Numbered from the stretch's first letter, positions 5,960 through 13,159 are shown. The stretch: DNA of 15,218 nucleotides from RYN-433 sp036558265 (GCA_036558265.1 DATBFY010000166.1:1-15218), one strand, 5' to 3'. Translations and numbers: made by a program. Notes: generated from the letters alone by a model not told the origin.

Positions 5960-8269
5960 ATGTCATTGCGTCAGCAGCAGGGGTTTTGGCGTGGGTCGAA
6001 GCGGATGACGCGCGCCGTCACGGCGGGTCGCCAAGGGTTCCCCGAATTCGAGCGGCTCGAAGGACGCCGGCTGCTCGCCGGGGACGTGCGGCTGGTCGGC
6101 ATCACCGGCAACCAGCAGAAGGAGGGCTTTCCCGACGAGACGCTGTTCGACATCAAGTATGCGCTGCCGGGCAGCACGGATCCGGCCTTCCTGGACGGTT
6201 TCGCGGACATCACCGGCAACCCGCCCGACACGGTGCTGTCGCTGAACAACTCCGTGGGCGTGACCCAGGGAACCGGGTCGCTGCGCGTCGAGGTCCCGCA
6301 GGGGCAGAACGCCTTCTGGGGATTCTCCTCCCCCAACGTGGTGGACCTGCTCAAGGCCGGCGCCACCCAGTTGTCCTACGACATGACGCTGAACAACATC
6401 GACCTGAACGGCGGCTCGTACGGCGGCGGAACCGATGACTCGTTCAACGGCTTCGCGCAGTCCAACGAGCTGGCGGTCGTGATCAACACGCCCACCAACG
6501 GCTTCATCCAGCGCAACTTCACGACCGGCGGAGCCTTCGACAGCCTGGCGATGAACGGCACCTGGTCCGGTTTGGACGGCACCCGGCACATCTCCTGGGA
6601 CCTGACACAGTTCACGTCCGCCGACGGGAAATCCCTCCAGGACTTCATCACCTCCAACAACGCAACTGAGGCCCGCTTCTGGTTCGTCACGCAAGGGGGC
6701 GACAGCAACGGCAACGTCGGACCGATGCGATTCTACTTCGATAACATGGTGGTGGACGGCCCGGCCGGACCTACGCTGATCGGCGATTTCGACCTGCTCT
6801 CGACGTCGCAGGGCCTGACCTTCCCGTTCGTGCCCGATACCGACGCGATCGGCTTTAACCCCGAGAACGGCCTGCTCTACCGCACATCGGGCGCCAGCGC
6901 GTACCGGGACGACCCGGCAAAGGTCGGCTACAACGACAACCAGTTCATGGAGACGGTGGACCTGTCGGCGCCGAATCCGGCCGGCACGCAGGTGGGGGTC
7001 TTCAACGCGAACTACCAGGGGGACGGCACCAACGGCCCGTACGGCCTGCCGGCGCCCCGGCCGAACTGGCTGCTCCCCTTCGACCGCCGAACCGACCAGC
7101 AGACCGATTCGAGCTTCCGCCAGCAGGGCCCCAACGAGTATCACGCGGCGCGCGACCTGGTCTGGTCCAGCACCGATCACCTGTTCTACGTCGCCGACGA
7201 GGGGGGCATCTTCAAGCTGACCGCGGACGGCCAGTCAACCTTCGTCGGCACGCCGGCGGGCCTGATCGGCGGACCCAAGGGCATCGCGTTCTTCACGGTC
7301 GGCGGCGAGCGCCGACTCCTGGTGACCGAGCGCGACGGCGCCAACCTCTGGACGATCGACCCGGCGACCGGTCAGACCGTCGGCGACCCGGTCCTGCTCA
7401 CCGACGCCGTGTCCCTCCTGCCCATCCCAAAACTGGTCAGCCTCGCCGCCAGCCCCGACGGGACGACGCTGCTCGGCATCGCCAAGTCGGTGTCCGATCC
7501 GGGCAACGCGTTCGCGCGGTCGCTGGTGATCATCGATCCCGTGACCGGCGTCTGCACCCCGCTGGGGCAGTTCGACGTCCACATGGCGGACCTGGCGTTC
7601 ATCATCAACCCCCCACTCCTGGTCAGCCAGACGGACTTCCTCTACCAGCATTCGCCGCAGCAACTGCGCGTGACGTTCAACCGCGACATCGACCCGACCA
7701 GCCTGACGGCGGACGACCTGTCGGTCCGCCGATTGCCCGGCGATCCGCCCTTTGCCGCGACCGCCGTCACCTACGACGCCCCCAGCCGGACCGCCATCTT
7801 CACCCTGGGCGCGCTGGCCGACGGCAATTACACGGCCACGCTGGCGGATGGCTCGGTCACCGACGCGCAGGGCGGCGCCCTGTCCGGGGCACAGGTGTCC
7901 AACTTCTTCGTGCTGGCGGGCGACGCCAACCACGACCGGTCGGTGAACTTCGACGACCTGGTGCACCTGGCGCAGAACTACAACGTCACCAGCGGCAAGG
8001 TGTGGCTGGACGGCGATTTCACCGGCGACGGCGCGGTGGACTTCAATGACCTGGTGATCCTGGCGCAGCATTACAACACGTCGCTGCCGGCGCCCGGGGC
8101 CCCCGTTGCCGCGGCCCCGGTCTCGGCGGCGGCGAGCAAGGCCGACGTCCTGTCGGCGCAGCGCCGCGCCAAGGATCGACTCTTCAACACCACCGTGCGG
8201 GTGCAGCCGCCCAAGCCCGCAGCAAAGCCGGCAGCAAAGCCGGCAGCCAAGTCCCCAACGCGCCGGTGA
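5960..8269 (+). CDS. Secreted multidomain protein with LEPR-XLL-like N-terminus and dockerin-type C-terminus
   Basis: The product is 769 residues. The basic N-terminus leads to EFERLEGRRLLAGDV (motif at 33-41), a variant of the planctomycete LEPR-XLL export-associated motif. Residues about 43-270 are beta-rich and end in RFYFDNMVVDG, like a jelly-roll carbohydrate-binding fold. Residues about 274-548 resemble a beta-propeller, with repeated units such as AIGFNPENGLLYR, DLVWSSTDHLFYVADEGGIF and NLWTIDPATG. Residues about 549-652 look like an SbsA-type Ig-like domain (LRVTFNRDIDPTSLTADDLS). Residues 654-705 hold two calcium loops, GDANHDRSVNFDDL and GDFTGDGAVDFNDL, each followed by an (I/V/H)LAQxYN helix: a dockerin-type pair. 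The tail is Ala/Lys/Pro-rich. It is probably exported and bound to the cell surface through the dockerin-like region. Substrate and partner are unknown; no catalytic motif is visible. Domain boundaries are approximate and the middle folds are inferred. Confidence 0.88.
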   Translation: MSLRQQQGFWRGSKRMTRAVTAGRQGFPEFERLEGRRLLAGDVRLVGITGNQQKEGFPDETLFDIKYALPGSTDPAFLDGFADITGNPPDTVLSLNNSVGVTQGTGSLRVEVPQGQNAFWGFSSPNVVDLLKAGATQLSYDMTLNNIDLNGGSYGGGTDDSFNGFAQSNELAVVINTPTNGFIQRNFTTGGAFDSLAMNGTWSGLDGTRHISWDLTQFTSADGKSLQDFITSNNATEARFWFVTQGGDSNGNVGPMRFYFDNMVVDGPAGPTLIGDFDLLSTSQGLTFPFVPDTDAIGFNPENGLLYRTSGASAYRDDPAKVGYNDNQFMETVDLSAPNPAGTQVGVFNANYQGDGTNGPYGLPAPRPNWLLPFDRRTDQQTDSSFRQQGPNEYHAARDLVWSSTDHLFYVADEGGIFKLTADGQSTFVGTPAGLIGGPKGIAFFTVGGERRLLVTERDGANLWTIDPATGQTVGDPVLLTDAVSLLPIPKLVSLAASPDGTTLLGIAKSVSDPGNAFARSLVIIDPVTGVCTPLGQFDVHMADLAFIINPPLLVSQTDFLYQHSPQQLRVTFNRDIDPTSLTADDLSVRRLPGDPPFAATAVTYDAPSRTAIFTLGALADGNYTATLADGSVTDAQGGALSGAQVSNFFVLAGDANHDRSVNFDDLVHLAQNYNVTSGKVWLDGDFTGDGAVDFNDLVILAQHYNTSLPAPGAPVAAAPVSAAASKADVLSAQRRAKDRLFNTTVRVQPPKPAAKPAAKPAAKSPTRR
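8219..8254 (+). repeat. 12-bp tandem repeat in the dockerin-protein tail
   Basis: GCAGCAAAGCCG at 8219-8230 is repeated exactly at 8231-8242, with a diverged third unit (GCAGCCAAGTCC) at 8243-8254. It encodes repeats of Ala-Ala-Lys-Pro near the C-terminus, a basic Pro-rich tail of a kind often seen at cell-wall-exposed ends. Copy number may vary between strains by slippage. Confidence 0.75.
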
Positions 8270-8293
8270 GTCGGACGGACCGCGGTGTGAGAA

Positions 8294-8926
8294 TCATCCG
8301 CCAGCGGCGCCGCGCTTCAGCCGGCCGGCGATCTCGGCGACGTGCTTACCCTGGTATCGCGCGATGGTCAGCTCGTTTTCGGTGGGTTGGCGCTTGCCGT
8401 CCACCCCTGCCATCGTGCTGGCGCCGTACGGGCTGCCGCCGGTGATCTCGTTCATGTTCAGGAGGTTCTGGCAGGCGTAGGGGACGCCGACGACCACCAT
8501 GCCCTGGTGGTAGAGGAACGTGTGGGCGTGGACGATGGTGGTCTCCTGCCCGCCGTGCTGCGTGCCGGTGGACGTGAAAACGCTGCCGAGCTTGCCCACC
8601 AGCTTGCCCGCAAGCCAGAGCTGCCCGGTCGCGTCGAAGAGGGTCTGCATCGGCGAGACGACCAGGCCGAAGCGCGTGGGGATGCCGAAGATGATCGCGT
8701 CGGCGTCGGCCAGTTGATTGGCCAGGATGACCGGGACGTGCGCCCAGGCCTTCTTCGCCTCCAGCGCGCCCATCTTGGCGAGCACCTCGTCGGGGAATGT
8801 CTCCTTGACCTGAAACAGCGAGACCTGGGTGTCGGGAACGCTCCTGGCCCCCTGCTCGACGGCCTGGGCCATTTTGTAAATATGCCCGTACATGCTGTAG
8901 AACACGATGGAAACGTTGGTGGGCAT
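8294..8926 (-). CDS. wrbA: NAD(P)H:quinone oxidoreductase, WrbA family flavodoxin-like
   Basis: The product is 210 residues. It opens with a flavodoxin strand and FMN phosphate loop, VSIVFYSMYGHIYKMAQAVE (SMYGHI at 11-16). DAIIFGIPTRFG at about 75-86 and the WrbA hallmark FTSTGTQHGGQETT at about 117-130 follow, then PYACQNLLNMNEITGGSPYG and ARYQGKHVAEIAGR near the end. WrbA is a tetrameric FMN protein that reduces quinones by two electrons using NAD(P)H, limiting semiquinone radical formation. The length is slightly above the usual 198 or so because of a short C-terminal extension. AGGAAG sits about 7 nt before the ATG. The gene starts 21 nt after the ruvB stop, so the two are probably co-transcribed, and it converges on the dockerin-protein gene with only 24 bp between the stops. 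Confidence 0.95.
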   Translation of the reverse strand: MPTNVSIVFYSMYGHIYKMAQAVEQGARSVPDTQVSLFQVKETFPDEVLAKMGALEAKKAWAHVPVILANQLADADAIIFGIPTRFGLVVSPMQTLFDATGQLWLAGKLVGKLGSVFTSTGTQHGGQETTIVHAHTFLYHQGMVVVGVPYACQNLLNMNEITGGSPYGASTMAGVDGKRQPTENELTIARYQGKHVAEIAGRLKRGAAGG

Positions 8927-8947
8927 GGGTGATCTTCCTTCCGCGCC

Positions 8948-10042
8948 CTAACGGGGTTTGGAATCGTCCTTGGTATCGTCCTTCTGGTCTTCACGGTTCT
9001 GCCCGTTGAACAGTGTCTCGTCGGGCATCGGTTCCCTGGGCGGGGTCCACTTGAGGCCCAGGTGGTCGTAGGCGGACCGGGTGGCCCGGCGGCCTTGCCG
9101 CGTGCGGGTGACCAGGGCGTTCTGCAGCAGGTAGGGCTCGATCACGTCCACCAGGGTATCGACCTCCTCGCCCATCGTGGCGGCGATGGCCTCGATGCCG
9201 GCGGGCCCCCCATCGTAAACCTCAATGAGCGTTCGCAGGAACGTGCGGTCCTGCTCGTCGAGGCCCCTGTCGTCGATCCCTTCGAGTTTCAGGGCTTCTT
9301 TGGTGACCTCGACGGTCAAATGCCCCTTGGCCTCAACGTCGGCGAAGTCGCGCACGCGGCGCAGCAGGCGATTGGCGATGCGCGGCGTCCCGCGCGATCG
9401 GCGGGCCAGCTCCCACAACGCCTTGTCGTCGAACTCGATTTGCAGGAGTTTGGCGTTCTGCCGCAGGATCTCGTGCAGGGCATCGGGCGTGTAGAACTCG
9501 ATGTGGTTGACGATCCCAAACCGCGATCGCATCGGACCGGTCAATAGACCAATGCGCGTGGTGGCGCCAATGAGGGTGAAAGGGGGGATAGGGAGGGTGA
9601 TCGTGCGCGCATGCATCCCCGCGTCGATCGTCACATCCACCCTGAAATCCTCCATCGCGCTGTAGAGGAACTCTTCGACGATGACCGGCAGGCGGTGGAT
9701 CTCGTCAATGAAAAGCACGTCGCCCCGGGCGAGCTTCTGGAGGATGCCCACGAGGTCCGCGCCCTTGGTCAAGGCCGGGCCGGAAGTTACGTGAACCTGG
9801 GCGCCGACCTCGTTGGCAATGACGTGGGCGAGGGTGGTCTTGCCCAGGCCCGGGGGGCCATGGAGCAGGACATGCTCGACCGGTTCCTTGCGCCCCAGGG
9901 CGGCGTCCACCGCGATCTTGAGGCGGCGGATGAGGGTGGGCTGGCCGATGTAGTTGGCGAACCGCTGGGGGCGCAAGGAGTAGTTGAAACGATTCTCCTC
10001 GTCGCCGTGGGAGTCGCCGGAGATGACGCGTTCGCGGGGCAT
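8948..10042 (-). CDS. ruvB: Holliday junction branch migration ATPase RuvB
   Basis: RuvB is the hexameric AAA+ motor that, with RuvA, drives branch migration of Holliday junctions in recombinational repair. The sequence shows YSLRPQRFANYIGQ, Walker A GPPGLGKTT, Walker B FIDEIHRL, sensor 1 GATTR and the arginine-finger region GPMRSRFG. The C-terminal winged helix has the DNA-contact motif RTRQGRRATRSAYDHLG. I start it at ATG 10042 (MPRERVISGD), which matches the usual RuvB N-terminus and gives 364 residues; an in-frame ATG at 10072 would add 10 hydrophobic residues. Neither start has a clear Shine-Dalgarno. A charged tail of about 30 residues (PPREPMPDETLF then a D/K-rich end) extends past the usual end. 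ruvA and ruvC are not adjacent. wrbA follows 21 nt downstream in the same direction. Confidence 0.96.
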   Translation of the reverse strand: MPRERVISGDSHGDEENRFNYSLRPQRFANYIGQPTLIRRLKIAVDAALGRKEPVEHVLLHGPPGLGKTTLAHVIANEVGAQVHVTSGPALTKGADLVGILQKLARGDVLFIDEIHRLPVIVEEFLYSAMEDFRVDVTIDAGMHARTITLPIPPFTLIGATTRIGLLTGPMRSRFGIVNHIEFYTPDALHEILRQNAKLLQIEFDDKALWELARRSRGTPRIANRLLRRVRDFADVEAKGHLTVEVTKEALKLEGIDDRGLDEQDRTFLRTLIEVYDGGPAGIEAIAATMGEEVDTLVDVIEPYLLQNALVTRTRQGRRATRSAYDHLGLKWTPPREPMPDETLFNGQNREDQKDDTKDDSKPR

Positions 10043-10085
10043 CAAAGAAGTTTTAGCCAGGGGGAGGATCATTGCCAGAGGGAGA

Positions 10086-10122
10086 GTTGTTAGTTGTCAG
10101 TGGTCCGTTGCTCTCAGTTGCC
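10086..10122. repeat. Degenerate GTTG/GTCAG-type short repeat run
   Basis: On the minus strand this reads as imperfect units AACTGAGAGC, AACGGACCACTGAC, AACTAACAAC. Sequences built from ACTGACAACTGACCA-like units are, from memory, frequent between planctomycete genes. A related run lies at 14113-14159. It is a degenerate low-complexity repeat of unknown role. Confidence 0.35.
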
Positions 10123-10368
10123 GCGTGTCTGGGTTCGTTTTGCGCCACCGGGCGCCGGGTGGTGCAGTAAGGTGCGGGTTGGAGCATTTGGGAGCGCGCG
10201 GGGTGGCCGGCCGCGGGGGAGGCGGAGTCGTGGGGGCGTTTGGGTGAAGCGTCATCCGGCGCATCGTGCTGTCCTCGCATCCCGCGGGCCGGAATCGTGA
10301 ACGAAACATCTGCCCCGCAAGAGACTCCGCGTCGCCCGGGGTCGGCCGAGTCCTAACTTATTACGAAC

Positions 10369-10397
10369 ATTGTACGCGCGCGGGGGAAGGTTGTCAC
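10369..10397 (-). promoter_or_regulatory. Putative promoter reading toward ruvB
   Basis: On the minus strand GTGACA (10397-10392) is followed after 17 bp by TACAAT (10374-10369), a good match to the housekeeping consensus. Transcription would start near 10362 and run leftward, giving ruvB-wrbA an unusually long leader of about 320 nt. No other minus-strand gene lies between. It is predicted by eye only. Confidence 0.4.
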
Positions 10398-10479
10398 GGG
10401 GAAAACCTGTATTTTGCCGCGAAGAGACAAGCGCCTTCCGAGCGTCGTGGGGCGAGCGCCGCGGGTACACTTTCGCGTT

Positions 10480-11016
10480 GTGCTTCCTCTGTCGATTGTC
10501 GAGCAAAGCCCCGCGGAACTCCTCGCGTATGGCTCGGTGCCGATCGCCTTCACGGTGACGGAGCGGTGGCGTGGGGGGCCTGTCGATCGTCCGTACGTGA
10601 AGGACTACGACGCGATTGCGGGCAATCGGCCGACGGACTGGCCCCGCCGTTTTGACTTGAAGGACTGGCGTCTGGCGGCGGCGTTTTTCGGCCATGCGAG
10701 GGTTGGGGGCGCGGCCGTGGCGCTGGGGGGCGTCGGGCTCGATGGCGCGGTCGGCCCGGACGACGCGGTTCTCTGGGATTTGCGCGTGCATCCCGCGCAT
10801 CGGGGCCGGGGAGTCGGACGGCAACTGCTGGCGTGGGCCGGGGGCGTTGCCCGTGCGATGGGCCGCGTTCGATTGCTCGCGGAGACGCAGGACATCAATG
10901 CCGTCGCATGCCGGTTTTACGCGGCTAATGGGTTCACGTGTCTGGGGATCGAGCCGGGCGCGTACCCGGAGTTGCCGGGCGAGGCTCGGGTGGTCTGGGC
11001 GAAGGAGTTGGGATAA
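10480..11016 (+). CDS. GNAT family N-acetyltransferase, streptothricin-acetyltransferase-like
   Basis: GNAT enzymes transfer acetyl from acetyl-CoA to an amine. From GTG 10480 the product is 178 residues. The acetyl-CoA pyrophosphate loop is clear: DLRVHPAHRGRGVGRQLLAW, with the R/Q-x-x-G-x-G/A signature at about 108-113. It is followed by RLLAETQDINAVACRFYAAN, a combination I associate with streptothricin (Sat-type) acetyltransferases and close relatives. The N-terminal half (YGSVPIAFTVTERW, then VKDYDAI) also resembles that group. Substrate identity cannot be read from sequence; many such chromosomal genes are not resistance genes. An in-frame TTG at 10414 would add 22 Arg-rich residues. 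Neither start has a good Shine-Dalgarno; a TACACT box at 10466-10471, 8 nt before the GTG, leaves a leaderless transcript possible. The VOC gene follows in the same direction. Confidence 0.8.
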   Translation: MLPLSIVEQSPAELLAYGSVPIAFTVTERWRGGPVDRPYVKDYDAIAGNRPTDWPRRFDLKDWRLAAAFFGHARVGGAAVALGGVGLDGAVGPDDAVLWDLRVHPAHRGRGVGRQLLAWAGGVARAMGRVRLLAETQDINAVACRFYAANGFTCLGIEPGAYPELPGEARVVWAKELG

Positions 11017-11075
11017 TCGCCGCCGGGTTATACGCTTTCCATCTAAATCGCGCGCGGCTGATGCACGAAAACCAC

Positions 11076-11093
11076 GGGCAAACGAGTTTGCCC
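11076..11093. repeat. Short perfect inverted repeat between acetyltransferase and VOC genes
   Basis: GGGCAAAC (11076-11083) and GTTTGCCC (11086-11093) are perfectly complementary around a 2-nt GA centre, and the pairing continues partly outward (CAC to the left, ATG to the right). It lies 60 bp after the acetyltransferase stop. It may be a terminator-like hairpin, an operator, or part of a dispersed repeat whose core is GGCATGGGCAAAC. Confidence 0.5.
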
Positions 11094-11138
11094 ATGCCAC
11101 CCAGAATGAGTGACCTGAACGCGCGGGAAAGAGCTCTG

Positions 11139-11510
11139 ATGCCAGCCAGTCCCACCCATGGGAAAATCTGTTACGTCGAGATTCCGGCGGAGGACGTCGG
11201 GCGGTCGGCGGCGTTTTACGCGAGCGCCTTCGGGTGGCGGGTGAGGCGGCGCGGGGACGGGCGCACGGCGTTCGACGACCCGACCGGTGCGGTCAGCGGG
11301 GCGTGGGTCACCGGGCGCCCGCCCGCACAAGGACCGGGGTTGTTGATCTACATCATGGTGGACAGCGTGGTGGCGGCGGTCGAGGCGGTGGTGGCCAACG
11401 GCGGGCGGATCGTGCAGCCGATCGGGGCGGACGCGCCGGAGATCACGGCGCGGTTCGCGGATCCGGCGGGGAACGTGTTGGGGTTGTATCAGGAGCCGGC
11501 GACGGGATAG
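11139..11510 (+). CDS. VOC family (glyoxalase/bleomycin-resistance fold) protein
   Basis: The product is 124 residues from ATG 11139. Two beta-alpha-beta-beta-beta modules are visible. The first runs ICYVEIPAEDVGRSAAFYAS, then AFGWRVRRRGDGRTAFDDP. The second runs GLLIYIMVDSVVAAVEAVVA, then GGRIVQPI, then FADPAGNVLGLYQEP. This is the single-domain VOC form found in many small proteins of unknown substrate. The last strand ends in YQ rather than the E that supplies a metal ligand in glyoxalase I, so a metal-dependent lyase role is doubtful. The open frame reaches back to 10938, but that upstream part overlaps the acetyltransferase and lacks family features. A purine-rich GGGAAAGAG precedes the chosen ATG by a few bases. 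It may be co-transcribed with the acetyltransferase; function unknown. Confidence 0.85.
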   Translation: MPASPTHGKICYVEIPAEDVGRSAAFYASAFGWRVRRRGDGRTAFDDPTGAVSGAWVTGRPPAQGPGLLIYIMVDSVVAAVEAVVANGGRIVQPIGADAPEITARFADPAGNVLGLYQEPATG

Positions 11511-11527
11511 ATGTGATCGGAACAGCC

Positions 11528-11548
11528 GTGCACCACTGAAGTGGGCAC
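11528..11548. terminator. Hairpin between convergent VOC and HEAT-protein genes
   Basis: GTGC/GCAC and CCACT/AGTGG pair across a GA centre with one bulged A, giving a 9-bp stem. It sits in the 56-bp gap between two facing stop codons, where a bidirectional terminator is expected. There is no T tract on either side, so termination is inferred from position. Confidence 0.4.
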
Positions 11549-11566
11549 GCCGGCGCAGCCAAACCG

Positions 11567-12739
11567 CTACGGCTCGCGCAGCGCCGCCCGGGCGGCATCG
11601 GTCGCCGGCGCGCCGTCCGCACCCTTGGCCAGCTCCTCCAGGCACGCCCGCGCCGACGGGTCGTCCATCAGCCGAAGCGCCCGCACGGCCTGTCGGGCCG
11701 GGTCGGGCCAGGGGCCCCGGCGTCCCTTGGCCGCCAGCACCGCTGTGGCACGCGTCCGCACCTCCGGCGACGGGTCGTCTGCGATCGCCTCGCGCAACGC
11801 GTCCTCCGCCGGCCCGATCTGCCGCGCCAGCGCCGCCGCCGCCGAGTCTCGCACCGCCGGATCGGACGCACCCAGCTCGGCGACCCAGTGCCGCACCTGG
11901 GCCGGCAGGTCCGCCGCCGCCGGCAAGCCTAGCGCCTTGCGTCGCAGGAACGGGACCGCCTGACCCGGCTTCGCCGCCACCAGCGTCCAGAACGCCCGGT
12001 ACGATCGCGACGCGTCGTCGTCGCACAGGTCGACCCAGAGGCGATCCATCTCCGCCACCGGCAGGTCGAGCGGCGCGCGCCGCTCCCGCGCTGCGGCGGT
12101 GGCGTCGATGCGGTCCAGGTCGTCGACGCTGCGGCCGAAGTAGATGTGGTCGAAGTACGCCGCCCGGCCCCCGAACGCGGTCAGCGCGATCCCGGTGATC
12201 GTCCGCTCGCCGAAGTCTGCGAACAGGTCCCGCGTGACGACCACCCAGCGCTGCGGCGGCGCGGGCGCGACGAACCGGCAACCCCAGCCGGGCGCGTCCT
12301 GCCCCGCCGTGTAGCGGATGTTCCAGTCGGTCGCATCGTGCAGTTGGAGCATGACCCCCAGGCAGCCGTCGGACTTCCACGCGAACCGCACGTAGCGGTA
12401 TTCGCCGGGCCCGGGCCGCTCGGCGATCCGGTACTTCCACCCCGGCAGGTTCGGGTGAAACCGCTGCATCGGGATGATCTTGACGGCGCTCTGGCCCGAG
12501 AAGACGTCTTCCCGCTCGATGCGTCCCTCGCCCGGGTCGCCGGTGGGGTTGGTCAGCAGCGGGAGCAGTGCATCGGCGTTGTCCTCGAGCAGTTCGGCGA
12601 CCGCCGGGGGCGGGCGGGACGCATGTGCCGCCGCGCGGGCGCCGTCGGACGGCGGCGGCGGCGCAGCTGCCGCACTACCGCGGCACAACAACGGCCATGC
12701 GACGGCCAGGCAGATCAACTTGATGAGGGTATATGTCAC
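11567..12739 (-). CDS. Secreted protein with beta-sandwich-like domain and C-terminal HEAT-like repeats
   Basis: The product is 390 residues from a GTG at 12739. This start places a signal peptide at the N-terminus: TYTLIKLICLAVAWPLLC followed by RGSAAAA, with cleavage likely after the Ala run. The open frame extends to an ATG at 12892, but the extra 51 residues are Arg/Pro-rich and would bury the signal peptide. Residues about 75-205 read as alternating strands (YRYVRFAWKSDGCLGVMLQL, then WVVVTRDLFADFGERTITGI and AAYFDHIYFGR), suggesting a beta-sandwich; the family is not recognised. Residues about 290-385 are Ala-rich helical pairs such as SDPAVRDSAAAALARQIGPA and PSPEVRTRATAVLAAKG, typical of HEAT repeats that bind proteins. 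It is probably an extracytoplasmic scaffold or binding protein. No catalytic residues can be named and the Shine-Dalgarno is weak. Confidence 0.78.
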   Translation of the reverse strand: MTYTLIKLICLAVAWPLLCRGSAAAAPPPPSDGARAAAHASRPPPAVAELLEDNADALLPLLTNPTGDPGEGRIEREDVFSGQSAVKIIPMQRFHPNLPGWKYRIAERPGPGEYRYVRFAWKSDGCLGVMLQLHDATDWNIRYTAGQDAPGWGCRFVAPAPPQRWVVVTRDLFADFGERTITGIALTAFGGRAAYFDHIYFGRSVDDLDRIDATAAARERRAPLDLPVAEMDRLWVDLCDDDASRSYRAFWTLVAAKPGQAVPFLRRKALGLPAAADLPAQVRHWVAELGASDPAVRDSAAAALARQIGPAEDALREAIADDPSPEVRTRATAVLAAKGRRGPWPDPARQAVRALRLMDDPSARACLEELAKGADGAPATDAARAALREP

Positions 12740-12919
12740 GATGCTCGGCGCATGTCGCGCGGTGCGACCAGCACGTTTGACGTCGCGTTGGGCCGGGAGT
12801 TCCGGCCATGGCTCGCTACGAGCACACCCGTGTATCGGAGTGCGAGCCCCACGTTTCGGAGAGAGGATCCATCCAGAGGACGGACAGGACACCCATGCGC
12901 CGCGCGTCAGGATGCCTGT

Positions 12920-13159
12920 TCATCGCAGGGCATTCGATCGCTTACGCCCCTTGCGGCGCCGAGCGGTCGCCGGCCGGTCCTTGGTCACCACATTCCCGCC
13001 GCTCGATTGCGGGTTGAGTTCGGCGGCGGCCGCGTCCCTGGCCCAGCGTGCGTAAAGGACCTTGCGTCGGGCGTATTCCTTGAGCAACACCCGCGACGCC
13101 GCCAGGACGGACGCCGCGGCGGCCAACAGACTGACCAACTGCGGTTCGGGTCGAATCAC
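12920..13159 (-). CDS. Small hypothetical protein with N-terminal hydrophobic segment and basic tail
   Basis: The product is 79 residues from GTG 13159. The start is supported by an AGGAG 7 nt upstream on the minus strand (GGAAGGAGCTGGCAC before the GTG). Residues about 8-26 (LVSLLAAAASVLAASRVLL) are hydrophobic enough for a membrane anchor. The rest is charged, ending in a strongly basic RRRKGRKR stretch. I do not recognise a family. It lies upstream of, and in the same direction as, the HEAT-protein gene with about 180 bp between, so separate promoters are likely. The good ribosome site is the main argument that it is real. Confidence 0.5.
   Translation of the reverse strand: MIRPEPQLVSLLAAAASVLAASRVLLKEYARRKVLYARWARDAAAAELNPQSSGGNVVTKDRPATARRRKGRKRSNALR

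Larger units (their letters stand above)
10073..10479. other. Divergent intergenic region, ruvB to acetyltransferase
   Basis: About 400 bp separate the divergent genes. It holds a degenerate GTTG/GTCAGTGGTCC run at 10086-10122 and a predicted minus-strand promoter near 10369-10397. Open frames across it are short and Arg/Pro/Gly-rich, and none starts with a credible ribosome site. I see no tRNA, small-RNA hallmark or known riboswitch. Confidence 0.55.

Noticed and set aside
5963..7180. 405-codon minus-strand frame over the dockerin-protein gene
   Set aside because: Val/Gly/Arg-rich shadow; the plus strand has a strong Shine-Dalgarno and recognisable domains.
8342..8932. 196-codon plus-strand frame over wrbA
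   Set aside because: Mirror of the wrbA reading frame, with no domain features.
10053..10280. 75-codon minus-strand frame upstream of ruvB
   Set aside because: Pro/Ala/Arg-rich, no ribosome site and overlap with the ruvB start; not credible.
11043..12440. 465-codon minus-strand frame over the VOC and HEAT genes
   Set aside because: Runs across two genes on opposite strands and is Arg/Gly/Ala-rich throughout; a GC-driven shadow.
12740..12892. N-terminal extension of the HEAT-like protein to ATG 12892
   Set aside because: It would place 51 Arg/Pro-rich residues before a textbook signal peptide.
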